DNA of 64,000 bases, taken from the NCBI GenBank assembly GCA_037783545.1, contig JBBELK010000096.1, positions 186,001 to 250,000 on the forward strand, written 5' to 3'. The notes under the pieces were generated by a model. That model did no database searches. It was given only the letters and a program-made list of their open reading frames with translations, and was not told the origin of the DNA. This DNA is from Henricia sp. BOLD:AAB3569 (Eukaryota > Echinodermata > Asteroidea > Spinulosida > Echinasteridae). This document shows positions 1 through 12,300 of this stretch, piece by piece; positions within the stretch are counted from its first letter, which is position 1, and each line of letters opens with the position of its first letter. The position numbers were made by a program, and so were the translations under genes.

Positions 1-217
1 AAAACTGCCTTCAGTTGTTTATTTTTTGGACAGAAATAAAAAAAATAAAAAAATCACTTGCCGTTTGTTACCATTGCTATCAACACTTTTCATTGCAAAT
101 GATTCAAATGGCTTTTAAGATACTTCAATTGTATCTGTTGTGAGAAGTCGACCAACAGTTCGTTATTTTCACAGTCACATTTTTCCCACAAGCTTACAAT
201 AGTTGTTCTTTTTACAG

Positions 218-376
218 ATGCGCATCATGGATAACAAGCTGTTCAACGTGGAGCCACGCAGCGGCCAGCTAGGCCCTGGCCAATGTCAGACGATCACCTT
301 CACATACAACCATGATTTCCCTGGTACAGACCGACTGCCTGTGCTCTTCAAACTCACCAGAGGCAGGGAGATTTTG
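218..376 (+). CDS. CFAP65: CFAP65 exon A (first exon in window)
   Basis: This exon follows a pyrimidine-rich tract ending in CAG and is closed by GTAGGT. Its 159 nt encode 53 codons in phase 0. The peptide contains [11 protein letters not shown] and [14 protein letters not shown], typical of an MSP/ASH beta-sandwich (strand, PG turn, strand). The ATG at its first codon is internal to the protein and is not a translation start. Confidence 0.9.
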
Positions 377-3300
377 GTAGGTTTCCTGTGGATTATTGTC
401 TTGAAGCTATCTAATATTATAACATGCCCCTTTCCAATTCTTGTTATGAAACACATATGGACTGGTAAATTCGGTCACCAGTGCACGTCTATGTGCCCCT
501 CAGGACTGTGACCAGAAGAGGGAGCCATTTCCCTCGTAGCCTTGTCCAAGGCCGTCTGCAGGTTTTTTTGCTGTACAAGGGAATATTTAGTCTAGCGCAT
601 GCAAACTGCATGCACACGGCATCACGGACTTCCGTACTAAACCCGTACGGCAATACATACTGCGTACTAGCTGCGTACGGCCTGGCCTAGCTTGATAGAC
701 AGCCTTGTAGAGTCTGTCACTTCCGGGTTTAATGTGTTTCTTTATATTTTCGGCCGGTTTTGGCCGAAAATGGGCGGGCTTTGGATATGCGGGTATGCAA
801 GGTATGAATATTTAAAATTTGTATTCAGCCAATCAAGAGCTTCATGAGTAGCACGTAATGCTGCGAAGCATGCATTATGCATGTAATGGCGTCCTCATGT
901 TACGAGAACCGTGGCATGATCCATGGACGAAAACAACAAATATTCTCGGGTTCGTAGCATTTATTGTGCTTGTCTGTTTACGTATTTGATTACACTTGTG
1001 GGGGACAACGGTCGTAATATGACAGCTTTCCTGAATGATTTGTAGGAGCTCTTAATACTGCCTCGGATAGCTCCCTGGATGAACAAACTGGGGATCGCAG
1101 GTCATAGCGTTTTTCAAACATAGCCTGGCATGGTCGACCAATGAAATCTCAGCTCACGCTGGGGTGGTTTCCCTATTACTGTAATGAGTTTCGCTGGCTG
1201 AATGCAGAACCATCAAGGCTGTTGGGTTTAGGACCGTACCGATACATGTACGTGCATGTGTGCATAGTCGTAGCGCGGCGCGTTGTGAGCCAATACGTGC
1301 AACAGATTCCGTAGCTCGTAAGCACTTTGTTCAGTTTTATCTTCAGCGGCCGTCTAGAAGACAAGCCCAACGCCTTGGTCAAGGCTATTTCCCTCGGAAA
1401 TGGCTACGGCTCACAAGCAATCGTAACAATTGCTGCCACAGCGCTTGAGCATGAAAACCACAGATTTATTAAAAAGAATTTCCAACAATATTTCAAAGAT
1501 ATTTATACAGGGTAGATAGTTGTTTCAGCGTACACTACAAAAGCGAATCAAACTCCGCAATTTCCAAAAAGGGGAGTTGAAGTCGGGTAGGCACTATGTG
1601 TAAATGCAAAAGGTGAATTGAAAAAGGCGGATCAGACCCGGGTCTGATTCGCCTTTTTGAAGTCACCTTTGGGGTAGGGTTGAACCCCGTAATTGTCCAG
1701 GTCGCTTGTAGTGTAAACGCTACCCGAATACAGTGTCCTTAGGGCGGTGCCCGCCTTGGAGTAGATTTAATTAACCAATCTGGCACTAGTGCCCTATGTA
1801 AGCTCACGCATGCGCTGCAGTTACAATTAGTGGTGACTTTCACGGTTTCTGAAGGCGAGATGAAGCCGAATTGAGGTAGTATAAACGCGGCAAATTTTGA
1901 GTTTTGCGGTTGCAATAAAAAATGCTGGGTCTGTATCCACCTTTGCTGGTTCGAGTGTAAACACAGTGTTAGTATACCACTGCATACCACTTTTGTTTTA
2001 ATTGTTTGAGTATGGGGGTCGTTCACATGCCCAAATTTGTGCAAACTTCTCCAAAATTGACTTTGGTTTAGAAAAATCCACCCTCGAGTATAAACTCAGA
2101 GTAGTGGTAGTCAAGCTTTATGTACAAGTAGTACTGCGTACATTAGGGTGGATTCGCATGTAAAGACGCGAGTCATTTGAGAAAAAGTGGTGTGAAAGGA
2201 ATTTGGAATGAAATAATGCACTAAAAACCACATAATCACTTTTGTGATTTTCAGTGCGTTGATTCACTCCAAATTCCCTCCACACCGCTTTTTCTAAAAG
2301 TGACGAGCGACACATTTACGCGCGAAAAGGCTGGTGAATGCATAGTTCCGACCTGTCAATCAACCGAACCCGCCGACCAATCACAACAGAGCTAGCAGAC
2401 AGCGCCCACATAGGTCAAAGTGCATTGCCTCACAAACAAATTTATCTTGATTTTCTGCCGATACGTTGTATGAGGTGTTCCGGGTGAATTTTTTGTTTCA
2501 AGGCTGGGAAATTCGCTGTTCAAAGGTAAGAAAGCGAATTGTTATGAATATATGACATCTCTGTATATCACTGGCCTTTTACTAAGTGCGTGCTACGGTA
2601 ACTGTCGACCCTGAAACATGAATACCTTTGAGTTTTCTCCAATGAATCTGTACTTTCCGTTGAAAGTCCCATTGGTTTGTGCAGTGTGTATGGACATTTC
2701 GACGATAGCGTGTGAGGCATAGTAACAATATCCAAGGGGGGGGTGTTAATTGGGCAATCTCGGTACTATGCATTCACCCTTACGAGCATGTGCGTATCAC
2801 CGCAAATGGGCTATTTCACAATAAGTGTACACTTTCAGTCTCACCGGCAAATGGGGGTCAAATTTCAAACTTGTCCAACTCACAAAAACTCTGTTGATCT
2901 AAAAACTTCAGGATGTATACTAATAATTCCTGAAATATCAGAGCGTGGCATTATGATTATCATGTTTATTTTTTCTAATGAAATAATAATTTGTAATAGG
3001 TTGTCTGGAGAGGACATTTTGTTAAACACAGAATATGACAGTATAATGGCCAAACTAAATGTTGTAACGGTAATGCCATGCAATGTCCTGTTAGAAGGAA
3101 AGGTACTGTTAATTTTACAAACATAACATAAAATATTTCAATCATGGTTGACATGTTATACTACAATTAACTGTTGTCCTGGAGAGGACAAATTTTTAAC
3201 TGATTTTCCACAACCCTGAATATGATCTTGATAATATTTACTCAAATCTCTCCCACGATCAAATTGTCATATTTACTCCATCAAATGTGTCCTGTAGATG

Positions 3301-6300
3301 ATACAAACATACTTGTGAGTACATATCTCCAAACTATTCCATTCTCATGAATACTTTGTCCTGGAGAGGACATTACCATATTTTATTTAACGGGAAATCC
3401 ACTTTATTTTGAAATGTTCATAAAATTAAAATTTTTCGACCGAAATACACCAACCCAAGTTTCACAATATTGTTGAACACTATATATCCATGATTGATCA
3501 CCAAATTCACCACAATAATTCATCATCAACAAATGATTCCACTTAAACTAATGTAAAACTTGAAATGAAACTCCAAAATGGTGTTAAAAGTGCATGTAAA
3601 TAGAGAAATTCAAAACGAATAACTCGTAGAATTATGTAAAAATAGTTATGTACTGTAGCTTGTCCTTCATATTACCCATCATATAAAATCACTCATAACA
3701 TGAATTTACACTGATAAAGTTATCCAGGATGGGTTATACTGTAATTTACTCAAATGACCACTTATTGTGAAATAGCCCAATTGTCCTTGAGCACATTCTG
3801 TATGCCAATGTACTGTCTGCATAGCTCAGTTGTGATAAGTCAACAATGCTAAAACTTCTCACCCACATCTCACATGTGCCATTTATTATTCTGTGATTAT
3901 ATTAACAGCTGAATTTTGTAGGTGTGACTGTAGACCCAGAGCGCAAGTACGTGCATTTCCCCAGCAACCGTCACATGTTTGCCCCTGTGCCTGTAGGCTT
4001 GGCTAGTCACCCCAAGCAAGTGTATGAACTGTACAATGGTGGCGCTCTATCGGTCATGTACCAGCTGGATCTCTCAGCATTGGAAATACTCCAACAGGTA
4101 TTACAGAGTGACAAATATGCAATACAAAGCCTAACAGCGGGGGTGGTGGGGTGTTTGTTTGATCGGACATGCGGGTACGGGTGGAGGCGGTATAGTGTTC
4201 GGTCAGACATACACGGGAGGGGGTGTGGTGGGGTGTTTGTTTGATTGGACACGTGGGTGGAGGCGGTACAGTGTTTGATCAGGCATACACGGTAGGGGTG
4301 TGGTGGGGTGTTTGTTTGATCAGACATGCGGGTGGAGGTGGTATAGTGTTCGGTCAGACATACACGGGAGGGGGTGTGGTGGGGTGTTTGTTTGATTGGA
4401 CATGCGGGTGGAGGCGGTATAGTGTTCGGTCAGACATACACGGTAGGGGGTGTGGTGGGGTGTTTGTTTGATTGGACATGCGGGTGGAGGCGGTATAGTG
4501 TTCGGTCAGACATACACGGTAGGGGGTGTGGTGGGGTGTTTGTTTGATTGGACATGCGGGTGGAGGCGGTATAGTGTTCGGTCAGACATACACGGTAGGG
4601 GGTGTGGTGGGGTGTTTGTTTGATTGGACATGCGGGTGGAGGCGGTATAGTGTTCAGTCATGACATACACGGTAGGGGGTGTGGTGGGGTGTTTGTTTGA
4701 TTGGACATGCGGGTGGAGGCGGTATAGTGTTCAGTCAGACATACACGGTAGGGGGTGTGGTGGGGTGTTTGTTTGATTGGACATGCGGGTGGAGGCGGTA
4801 TAGTGTTCGGTCAGACATACACGGTAGGGGGTGTGGTGGGGTGTTTGTTTGATTGGACATGCGGGTGGAGGCGGTATAGTGTTCGGTCAGACATACACGG
4901 TAGGGGGTGTGGTGGGGTGTTTGTTTGATTGGACATGCGGGTGGAGGCGGTATAGTGTTCGGTCAGACATACACGGTAGGGGGTGTGGTGGGGTGTTTGT
5001 TTGATTGGACATGCGGGTGGAGGCGGTATAGTGTTCAGTCATGACATACACGGTAGGGGGTGTGGTGGGGTGTTTGTTTGATTGGACATGCGGGTGGAGG
5101 CGGTATAGTGTTCGGTCAGACATACACGGTAGGGGGTGTGGTGGGGTGTTTGTTTGATTGGACATGCGGGTGGAGGCAGTATAGTGTTCAGTCAGACATA
5201 CACGGTAGGGGGTGTGGTGGGGTGTTTGTTTGATTGGACATGCGGGTGGAGGCGGTATAGTGTTCGGTCAGACATACACGGGAGGGGGTGTGGTGGGGTG
5301 TTTGTTTGATTGGACATGCGGGTGGAGGCGGTATAGTGTTCGGTCAGACATACACGGTAGGGGGTGTGGTGGGGTGTTTGTTTGATTGGACATGCGGGTG
5401 GAGGCGGTACAGTGTTCGGTCAGACATACACGGTAGGGGGTGTGGTGGGGTGTTTGTTTGATTGGACATGCGGGTGGAGGCGGTATAGTGTTCGGTCAGA
5501 CATACACGGTAGGGGGTGTGGTGGGATGTTTGTTTGATTGGACATGCGGGTGGAGGCGGTATAGTGTTCGGTCAGACATACACGGTAGGGGGTGTGGTGG
5601 GGTGTTTGTTTGATTGAACATGCGGGTGGAGGCGGTATAGTGTTCAGTCAGACATACACGGTAGGGGGTGTGGTGGGGTGTTTGTTTGATTGGACATGCG
5701 GGTGGAGGCGGTATAGTGTTCGGTCAGACATACACGGTAGGGGGTGTGGTGGGGTGTTTGTTTGATTGGACATGCGGGTGGAGGCGGTACAGTGTTCGGT
5801 CAGACATACACGGTAGGGGGTGTGGTGGGGTGTTTGTTTGATTGGACATGCGGGTGGAGGCGGTATAGTGTTCAGTCATGACATACACGGTAGGGGGTGT
5901 GGTGGGGTGTTTGTTTGATTGGACATGCGGGTGGAGGCGGTATAGTGTTCAGTCAGACATACACGGTAGGGGGTGTGGTGGGGTGTTTGTTTGATTGGAC
6001 ATGCGGGTGGAGGCGGTATAGTGTTCGGTCAGACATACACGGTAGGGGGTGTGGTGGGGTGTTTGTTTGATTGGACATGCGGGTGGAGGCGGTATAGTGT
6101 TCGGTCAGACATACACGGTAGGGGGTGTGGTGGGGTGTTTGTTTGATTGGACATGCGGGTGGAGGCGGTATAGTGTTCGGTCAGACATACACGGTAGGGG
6201 GTGTGGTGGGGTGTTTGTTTGATTGGACATGCGGGTGGAGGCGGTATAGTGTTCGGTCAGACATACACGGTAGGGGGTGTGGTGGGGTGTTTGTTTGATT

Positions 6301-9300
6301 GGACATGCGGGTGGAGGCGGTATAGTGTTCGGTCAGACATACACGGTAGGGGGTGTGGTGGGGTGTTTGTTTGATTGGACATGCGGGTGGAGGCGGTATA
6401 GTGTTCGGTCAGACATACACGGTAGGGGGTGTGGTGGGGTGTTTGTTTGATTGGACATGCGGGTGGAGGCGGTACAGTGTTCGGTCAGACATACACGGTA
6501 GGGGGTGTGGTGGGGTGTTTGTTTGATTGGACATGCGGGTGGAGGCGGTATAGTGTTCGGTCAGACATACACGGTAGGGGGTGTGGTGGGGTGTTTGTTT
6601 GATTGGACATGCGGGTGGAGGCGGTATAGTGTTCGGTCAGACATACACGGTAGGGGGTGTGGTGGGGTGTTTGTTTGATTGGACATGCGGGTGGAGGCGG
6701 TATAGTGTTCGGTCAGACATACACGGTAGGGGGTGTGGTGGGGTGTTTGTTTGATTGGACATGCGGGTGGAGGCGGTATAGTGTTCAGTCAGACATACAC
6801 GGTAGGGGGTGTGGTGGGGTGTTTGTTTGATTGGACATGCGGGTGGAGGCGGTATAGTGTTCGGTCAGACATACACGGTAGGGGGTGTGGTGGGGTGTTT
6901 GTTTGATTGGACATGCGGGTGGAGGCGGTATAGTGTTCGGTCAGACATACACGGTAGGGGGTGTGGTGGGGTGTTTGTTTGATTGGACATGCGGGTGGAG
7001 GCGGTATAGTGTTCGGTCAGACATACACGGTAGGGGGTGTGGTGGGGTGTTTGTTTGATTGGACATGCGGGTGGAGGCGGTATAGTGTTCGGTCAGACAT
7101 ACACGGTAGGGGGTGTGGTGGGGTGTTTGTTTGATTGGACATGCGGGTGAAGGCGGTATAGTGTTCGGTCAGACATACACGGTAGGGGGTGTGGTGGGGT
7201 GTTTGTTTGATTGGACATGCGGGTGGAGGCGATATAGTGTTCAGTCAGACATACACGGTAGGGGGTGTGGTGGGGTGTTTGTTTGATTGGACATGCGGGT
7301 GGAGGCGGTATAGTGTTCGGTCAGACATACACGGTAGGGGGTGTGGTGGGGTGTTTGTTTGATTGGACATGCGGGTGGAGGCGGTATAGTGTTCAGTCAG
7401 ACATACACGGTAGGGGGTGTGGTGGGGTGTTTGTTTGATTGGACATGCGGGTGGAGGCGGTATAGTGTTCGGTCAGACATACACGGTAGGGGGTGTGGTG
7501 GGGTGTTTGTTTGATTGGACATGCGGGTGGAGGCGGTATAGTGTTCGGTCAGACATACACGGTAGGGGGTGTGGTGGGGTGTTTGTTTGATTGGACATGC
7601 GGGTGGAGGCGGTATAGTGTTCAGTCAGACATACACGGTAGGGGGTGTGGTGGGGTGTTTGTTTGATTGGACATGCGGGTGGAGGCGGTATAGTGTTCGG
7701 TCAGACATACACGGTAGGGGGTGTGGTGGGGTGTTTGTTTGATTGGACATGCGGGTGGAGGCGGTATAGTGTTCAGTCAGACATACACGGAAAGGGGTTG
7801 GTGGGGTGTTTGTTAGGGTGGACATGCGGGTGGAGGCGGTATAGTGTTCAGTCAGACATACATGGGAGGGGGTGTGGTGGGGTTGGTGTTTGATCAGATA
7901 TGCAGGTGGAGGCGGTATAGTGTTCGGTCAGGCATACACGACTGGGTCGGGTGGTGGGGTGTTTGTTTGATCGGACATGCGGGTGGAGGCGGTATAGTGT
8001 TCGGTCAGACATACACGGTGGGAGGTGTGCGCTGTTGGGTGTTTGTTTGATCGGACATGCGGGTGGAGGCGGTATAGTGTTCGGTCAGACATACACGGTG
8101 GGAGGGGTGCGCGGTTGGGTGTTTGTTTGATCGGACATGCGGGTGGAGGCGGTATAGTGTTCGGTCAGATATACACGGTGGGAGGGGGTGGTGGGGTGTT
8201 TGTTTGATCGGACATGCGGGTGGAGGTGGTATAGTGTTCAGTCATGACATACATGGGAGTGGGGTGGTGGGGTGTTTGTTTGATCGGACATGCGGGTGGA
8301 GGTGGTACATGTATAGTGTTCAGTCATGACATACATGGGAGTGGGGTGGTGGGGTGTTTGTTTGATCGGACATGCGGGTGGAGGTGGTATAGTGTTCAGT
8401 CATGACATACACGGTGGGAGGGGATGTGGTGGGGTGTTTGTTTGATCGGTCACGCGGGTGGAGGCGGTACAGTGTTCGGTCAGACATACACGGTGGGAGG
8501 GGTGCGTGGTGGGGTGTTTGTTTGATCGGACACGCAGGTGGAGGCGGTATAGTGTTCGGTCAGACATACACGGTGGGGTGGGGTCGTGGTGGGGTGTTTG
8601 TTTGATCGGACACGCAGGTGGAGGCGGTATAGTGTATGGTCAGACATACACGGTGGGTGGGGTGGGCGGTGGGGTCTTTGTTCGATCGGACACAATCAAA
8701 TTGATGAATGTGTTTTCACCAACATCTAATTCCAAGCAAATAACTTCGTAATTATGTTCAACATTATTTGTTCAAGGTGAAACACACACAATATATATGT
8801 ACCTTTAACTCAGCAATGGACTGCTTTTCCTCTGCCAGGAAAACTTCAATCACAAGATCTTTGAATGCCTGAATCCATCTGGAGAGATTGCTCCGGGGAA
8901 AACGGCCAATGTGGAATGGGTCTTCTCTCCTCTGGAAGCAAAGACATACATGGTACGTACAGCAGTACAATACAAGGTATGTACAGTACAATAATCAAGC
9001 ATGTACACTACCCATCAAAACTTTGGAAACACCTTGAAAGTTTTAGGTTTTAAGTATTATTTTGTTTATTCATAATCAAGCTACATGTATTAAAGCAAAC
9101 GGAGGTGTAAGGGGTATCAGGAGAGAAAGCAGTCATCTGGAGTGCTGTTCATTATGGAATGGCCTGCCCAGTCACCTGATCTCAATTCTATTGAGCTGCT
9201 CTGGGAGCAGTTGGATCGTAAGGTCGGAAAGAAATACCCAACCAGCCAAGAAACCTCTGGAGAGTCTTAAAAGAGGCGTATTTCCACTGAATGTTTGGAG

Positions 9301-12300
9301 GAACTGACAATCAGTATGCAGAGATTGTGTGTAGCTGTCATAGCTGCTAAGGGGGGATTCTTTTAAACATCAAGTTTAGCCGTTTCTTTTTGCATGCTCT
9401 CCAATTTGTTGATAAAGCCCACTGCTGAGGCCGAAGACGGCACTAAAATTAACATGTATATATTGCTTTTTGTTAGAATACACCTACATTTGCTTTCACA
9501 AAATTAACATTCACAAAATTATACGTTTTCTTCACAAAAACCTGAAACTTTCAAGGTGTTTCCAAAGTTTTGATGGGTAGTGTAGGACTGAAGGGCTTTA
9601 GTTGAGTCCATTATAAATCCACGTACATGCAAGACGTGATAAAGAAGCATTCATTGCATTTCATTAGAATAGCTTGTGCCTTGAATTAATAATTTTTTTG
9701 AATTTACCACTTTTGTGAATAGGTCACAACTTTTGTGGAAAATGCCTGTTTTTATGAATTTCAAGCTCACCAGTTTTGTGAAATATCGCCCACTTTTGAG
9801 AAATTTGACAAAAGTTATCGAAAATTCACAAAACTTGTGACCTATTCACAAAAGTGGTAAATTCACAAAAATGAGTGTAACATGGCATACTCATAGAATT
9901 TTAGTAATAGACCGATCCTATTTGGAATTGACCAATCACAGCCTCAGGTTGAGGTAGCCAAAAAGTGGATCTCCATTTTGGCTACCCGAGTCCTCAAAAT
10001 TTTGTGCACAGAGCTACGGCGAACTGCAGCACGAGTGACGCAAAAACACCATAAACATAATTTTTATGGATTGTAGACGGGCCTGACCTATTTTTAATCC
10101 CTTCATAAATGTGTTTATATGTAAATTGGTAAAACTCACCAAAATTAGCTTGTAATTTTGCTATGTTGTGCATTCACTGGGTTCTAGATGTGTGTCGAGT
10201 TGGTTTTGTTCGATAGCGCGCGTTACGTGTATTGCAGTCGTGTTGTACGTGCACGCACACAACCGGATACTTAAGTGCACATTTTGCTTTTTAGCGTGCA
10301 GTTTCTGTGCTGATGCACGGCGCGGCCACGCGACTCTACTGCACACGTGCCTCACATATGTGTCATGTTGCTAGGCAATTGCTAAATGGACGGAGCTTAC
10401 TGGATCGGTCTATTATCTGAAATAAGAGAATTATGGCATTGATCCATGCGATGTTAAATAAATGTAATTTGCCTATACGTGAGCGGTAGCACTATTTACT
10501 AAGAGTTTTTGCCGAGAGCACCCTAAAAACTCATAGCATGCTCGGGTAAGATTCGAACCCACAACCTCCTCCGTACTTGGCAGACGTCTTAACCACTCGA
10601 CCACCGAGCATGCCGGTGCCAAATGGCAGGTTTGATTTTAATAACATTTTAATTGAATATACTTCACTTGCAATTACCCAAAATTTTACTTCTCGAGGTG
10701 GCAAGTAAAAAAAAACAATTCACAATGGTAACAAATACCACATTATTTGTTTACATGTAAAATGGTACCTTTGTGGGAGAAATTGCCAACTGAAGGAGGT
10801 TTTTACCATTCATTCACACACAAAAAACATGCATGGATTTTTCAGGTTTTCTGAAGTATTTACTGCATCTACAAGGCAGTTTTGTTGACATACGCTTTTA
10901 AAGGCATTACACATGATTGGTATCACGAAGAATCAGAAATGTTCACAGATTTACATGTAACTTACACAATATAAACATGATGACAGTAGAAAACCTCCCT
11001 TGAAATGGTATTGTCTGAAGTGGTATAGTCTTTGAGAAATGAGTAAAACAATTATGTTTCGTCTCGCGAGACGTAAATTCAATTTGCCCCAAAACCATTT
11101 CCCCCTGGTCCACTTCGTCCTTAACCACTTCGCTCAAGTGCCATTTCGCCCCCAAACCACTTGTCCAAACAGTACTTCGCCCAAAAGCCACTACACCCCA
11201 AAACAACTTCGTGCACAGGCCGTGGTTGAGGGCGAAGTGGTTTTGGGGCGAAATGACTGTAAACCCTTTTTTGGCTGTTTTCTTAAAAGTTAGACGATGT
11301 ACGGAGCTCGTTTTTGCTCAAGTTGGTTTCTATCATGAATATCTTCAATCACACATGGGGATAAAACTATTTGTAACAGTTTACCAATCATGTATACTAT
11401 CTTTAATTATGAGTGATGATAATCCAGTTTCTAACAGTTTACCAATCATATACTCTATCTTTAACAACATGAAAACTTGTGTAAATTGCAGGTGGATGTG
11501 CCCATCCACATCATTGGTGGGGACACCCCCCTCATAACCTTCACCGGAGTGGGTTACGATAAGCGCATCCTAGGAGACACAATGCCGCTAACCGACGGCA
11601 CCGAAGTCTGCGGCGTACCCGCCATTCAGAGCATACCTATCCCCAGACAGCTGCTGTACCTTAGCCAGGAGCGTGTCGCATTTGGGAACGTGCCGCTTTT
11701 TTGTCGCTCGCGGCGTGTTGTTGAGATGATTAACAGATCCGCAAGTCACAGGTCAGTGTGTGGTTCATTTTAATAGTGATTCCAGATTGGCGATTCCAGG
11801 TTGGCGATAGTCGTTCTTTCCTCGCCTTCCACCTCTGTGGCCCTAGTTCGAATCTCATCTGGGTCAGTATGTGGATCAGGTTTTCAGATCCTGCTTGATT
11901 CAGAGGTTTTTCCCTTTAGGGATGCTGCCTCTAAAACCGAGCATTTTTTCATTGTCTTTTCTTCACAGGTTTCTTCAGGCTTAAAGGGGCTATGTCACGG
12001 ATTGCGCTTGCGCCAATTCCTTTAAATTTTTGACATACGTGCGCGCTCAGATGAATGGAGTGCAATTTCGTTACACAACGCCATTGGTTCGTGTGCTATG
12101 TACATCGAGTACTTCGCACATACAAAGTACATCATGTCGCGCGCCTTCGTTCGATTTGGAATCACTTGCACGCGATCAGTGTCTGAAAGAAAAAAAACGG
12201 TACAGCGCTGGCGACCACGGTGTCTTTCCATCAACAGAAGATGCCGTAAAATTGCTTTTAGGACCAAATATGCATACCAGTTTTGGTGGAATCAAGGTTG

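Larger units (their letters stand above)
377..3908 (+). other. CFAP65 intron A-B, repeat-rich
   Basis: A 3.5-kb intron runs from GTAGGT to TTAACAG. It holds three inverted-repeat elements, listed separately at 1527-1721, 2152-2327 and 2808-3778. I recognise nothing coding in 377-1526 or 1722-2151; the short open frames there have no family resemblance. Confidence 0.75.

Noticed and set aside
3922-4097. CFAP65 exon B starting at the AG of TGTAG at 3920-3921
   Set aside because: That acceptor leaves a phase mismatch with exon A and would need a missing micro-exon. The acceptor at 3907-3908 restores the conserved LNF-x-GVTV in phase.
4138-8692. Short repetitive open frames across the minisatellite, such as a peptide with [14 protein letters not shown] repeats
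   Set aside because: The unit is 76 bp, so the frame shifts every copy and stops recur. The frames follow from composition and lie wholly within an intron.
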